DNA of 16,219 nucleotides, taken from NCBI GenBank assembly GCA_045114665.1, contig JBGUKW010000259.1, positions 1-16,219 of the forward strand, given 5' to 3'. Below are positions 15,392 through 16,219 of the stretch, one piece after another. The notes under the pieces are model-generated. The model was not told the origin of the DNA and made no database searches. It worked only from the letters and a program-made list of their open reading frames with translations. The stretch comes from CADAWZ01 sp045114665. GTDB taxonomy: Bacteria; Vulcanimicrobiota; CADAWZ01. Made by a program: the position numbers and the translations under genes. Each line of letters starts with the position of its first letter. Positions within the stretch are counted from its first letter, which is position 1.

Positions 15392-15420
15392 AGTATAACA
15401 CAAAAATAAAAAATATGCAA
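15392..15420 (-). promoter_or_regulatory. Sigma70-type promoter of the rimP-nusA-infB operon
   Basis: On the minus strand a -35 TTGCAT (15415-15420), an exact 17-bp spacer and a -10 TATACT (15392-15397) with an extended -10 TG are seen. Surrounding DNA is A/T-rich upstream, as in an UP element. The start would fall near 15385, giving a leader of about 70 nt before rimP. No other comparably good promoter is seen down to the end of the Ter cluster. Confidence 0.85.
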
Positions 15421-15460
15421 TATATAAAATCATTTTTTTTATTTTTTTTATAAAATAAAA

Positions 15461-15577
15461 TCTCGGCGACGTTCTACTCTCCCACTCAGCTACCCGAGCA
15501 GTACCATCGACACTGAAGAGCTTAACTGCTGTGTTCGGAATGGGAACAGGTGATCCTCTTCGTTATTGCCACCGAGA
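15461..15577 (-). rRNA. rrf: 5S ribosomal RNA
   Basis: About 117 nt, closed by an end stem of TCTCGGTGGC with GTCGCCGAGA. Internal landmarks are GAGGATCACCTG, CCCATTCCGAACAC, CAGTTAAGCTCTT, CGATGGTACTGC and GTGGGAGAGTAG, all typical of bacterial 5S rRNA. It is complete and downstream of the 23S gene in the usual order. No strong terminator follows directly; only an A/T-only stem is seen before the rimP promoter. Confidence 0.95.
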
Positions 15578-15810
15578 TACTTTTATATTTTTAATTCGTC
15601 AATATCGACAAGCACTTTTAATCTATGCGATTAAATTTTACCCTCAATATCTTCAAATTAGTTTTCTAATTTAAAATTTTATCTAAATCAAATAAATAAG
15701 CCAAACTCAAATCTGTTCGCAAATTAGAATCAAATACTTAGTATTCCGCTCCTTGCAAGCAAGGAGAAAAAATATATATCGTTAAAGAATGAGAAGATAC
15801 ATAATTTCAA
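15578..15810 (-). other. 23S-5S rRNA spacer
   Basis: About 233 bp, longer than many 23S-5S spacers and without a tRNA-like sequence. It contains a perfect 8-bp hairpin with a 2-base loop (CTCCTTGC/GCAAGGAG, 15749-15766) and an AAATTAG/CTAATTT hairpin (15655-15672). These are candidates for processing sites; 16S-type or antiterminator signals are not recognised. Confidence 0.6.

Positions 15811-16219
<409 letters not shown>

Noticed and set aside
15578..15810. tRNA gene in the 23S-5S spacer
   Set aside because: No T-loop GTTCRANYC with matching acceptor stem was found on either strand.

Overview
The window is a low-G+C bacterial segment in which every convincing gene lies on the minus strand, so it reads from high to low coordinates. 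The lineage cannot be fixed from the sequence. The gene order rimP-nusA-ylxR-infB-rbfA-nrnA is shared by Firmicutes, Elusimicrobia-like and cyanobacteria/Melainabacteria-like genomes. The ribosomal L7Ae-like gene often found between ylxR and infB in Firmicutes is absent. I would place it only as an anaerobe-like low-G+C bacterium.

Region 1 (16219-15461) is the 3' end of a 23S rRNA gene, a spacer of about 230 bp without a tRNA, and a complete 5S rRNA. Region 2 (15420-8903) is a transcription/translation operon. A very good sigma70-type promoter is followed by a leader terminator, a short RimP, a second intrinsic terminator, NusA, YlxR/RnpM, a 158-bp gap with a foldable RNA, IF2 with a 27-residue tandem repeat, RbfA, a hairpin, and an NrnA-type DHH phosphoesterase.

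Region 3 (8889-231) starts only 13 bp after nrnA and on the same strand. It is a tellurite/stress ('Ter/Yce') cluster: a TerD with a C-terminal extension, a YceG-type protein of the predicted Ter 'biosynthetic module', two more TerD paralogues, a TerA-C-like protein, a divergent TerD, and finally a PMCA-type Ca2+ P-type ATPase followed by a strong terminator. TerD domains bind Ca2+, so a Ca2+ pump at the end of the cluster is functionally suggestive. No TerC, TerB or TelA homologue is visible here.

The points most worth a second look are these: the Ter/YceG/Ca2+-ATPase module riding behind the nusA-infB operon; the pseudoknot-capable RNA just upstream of infB; stacked terminators around rimP; a RimP that stops after its N-terminal domain; a three-fold internal repeat in the YceG protein; and a pair of degenerate repeats carrying a 14-bp palindrome between two terD genes.
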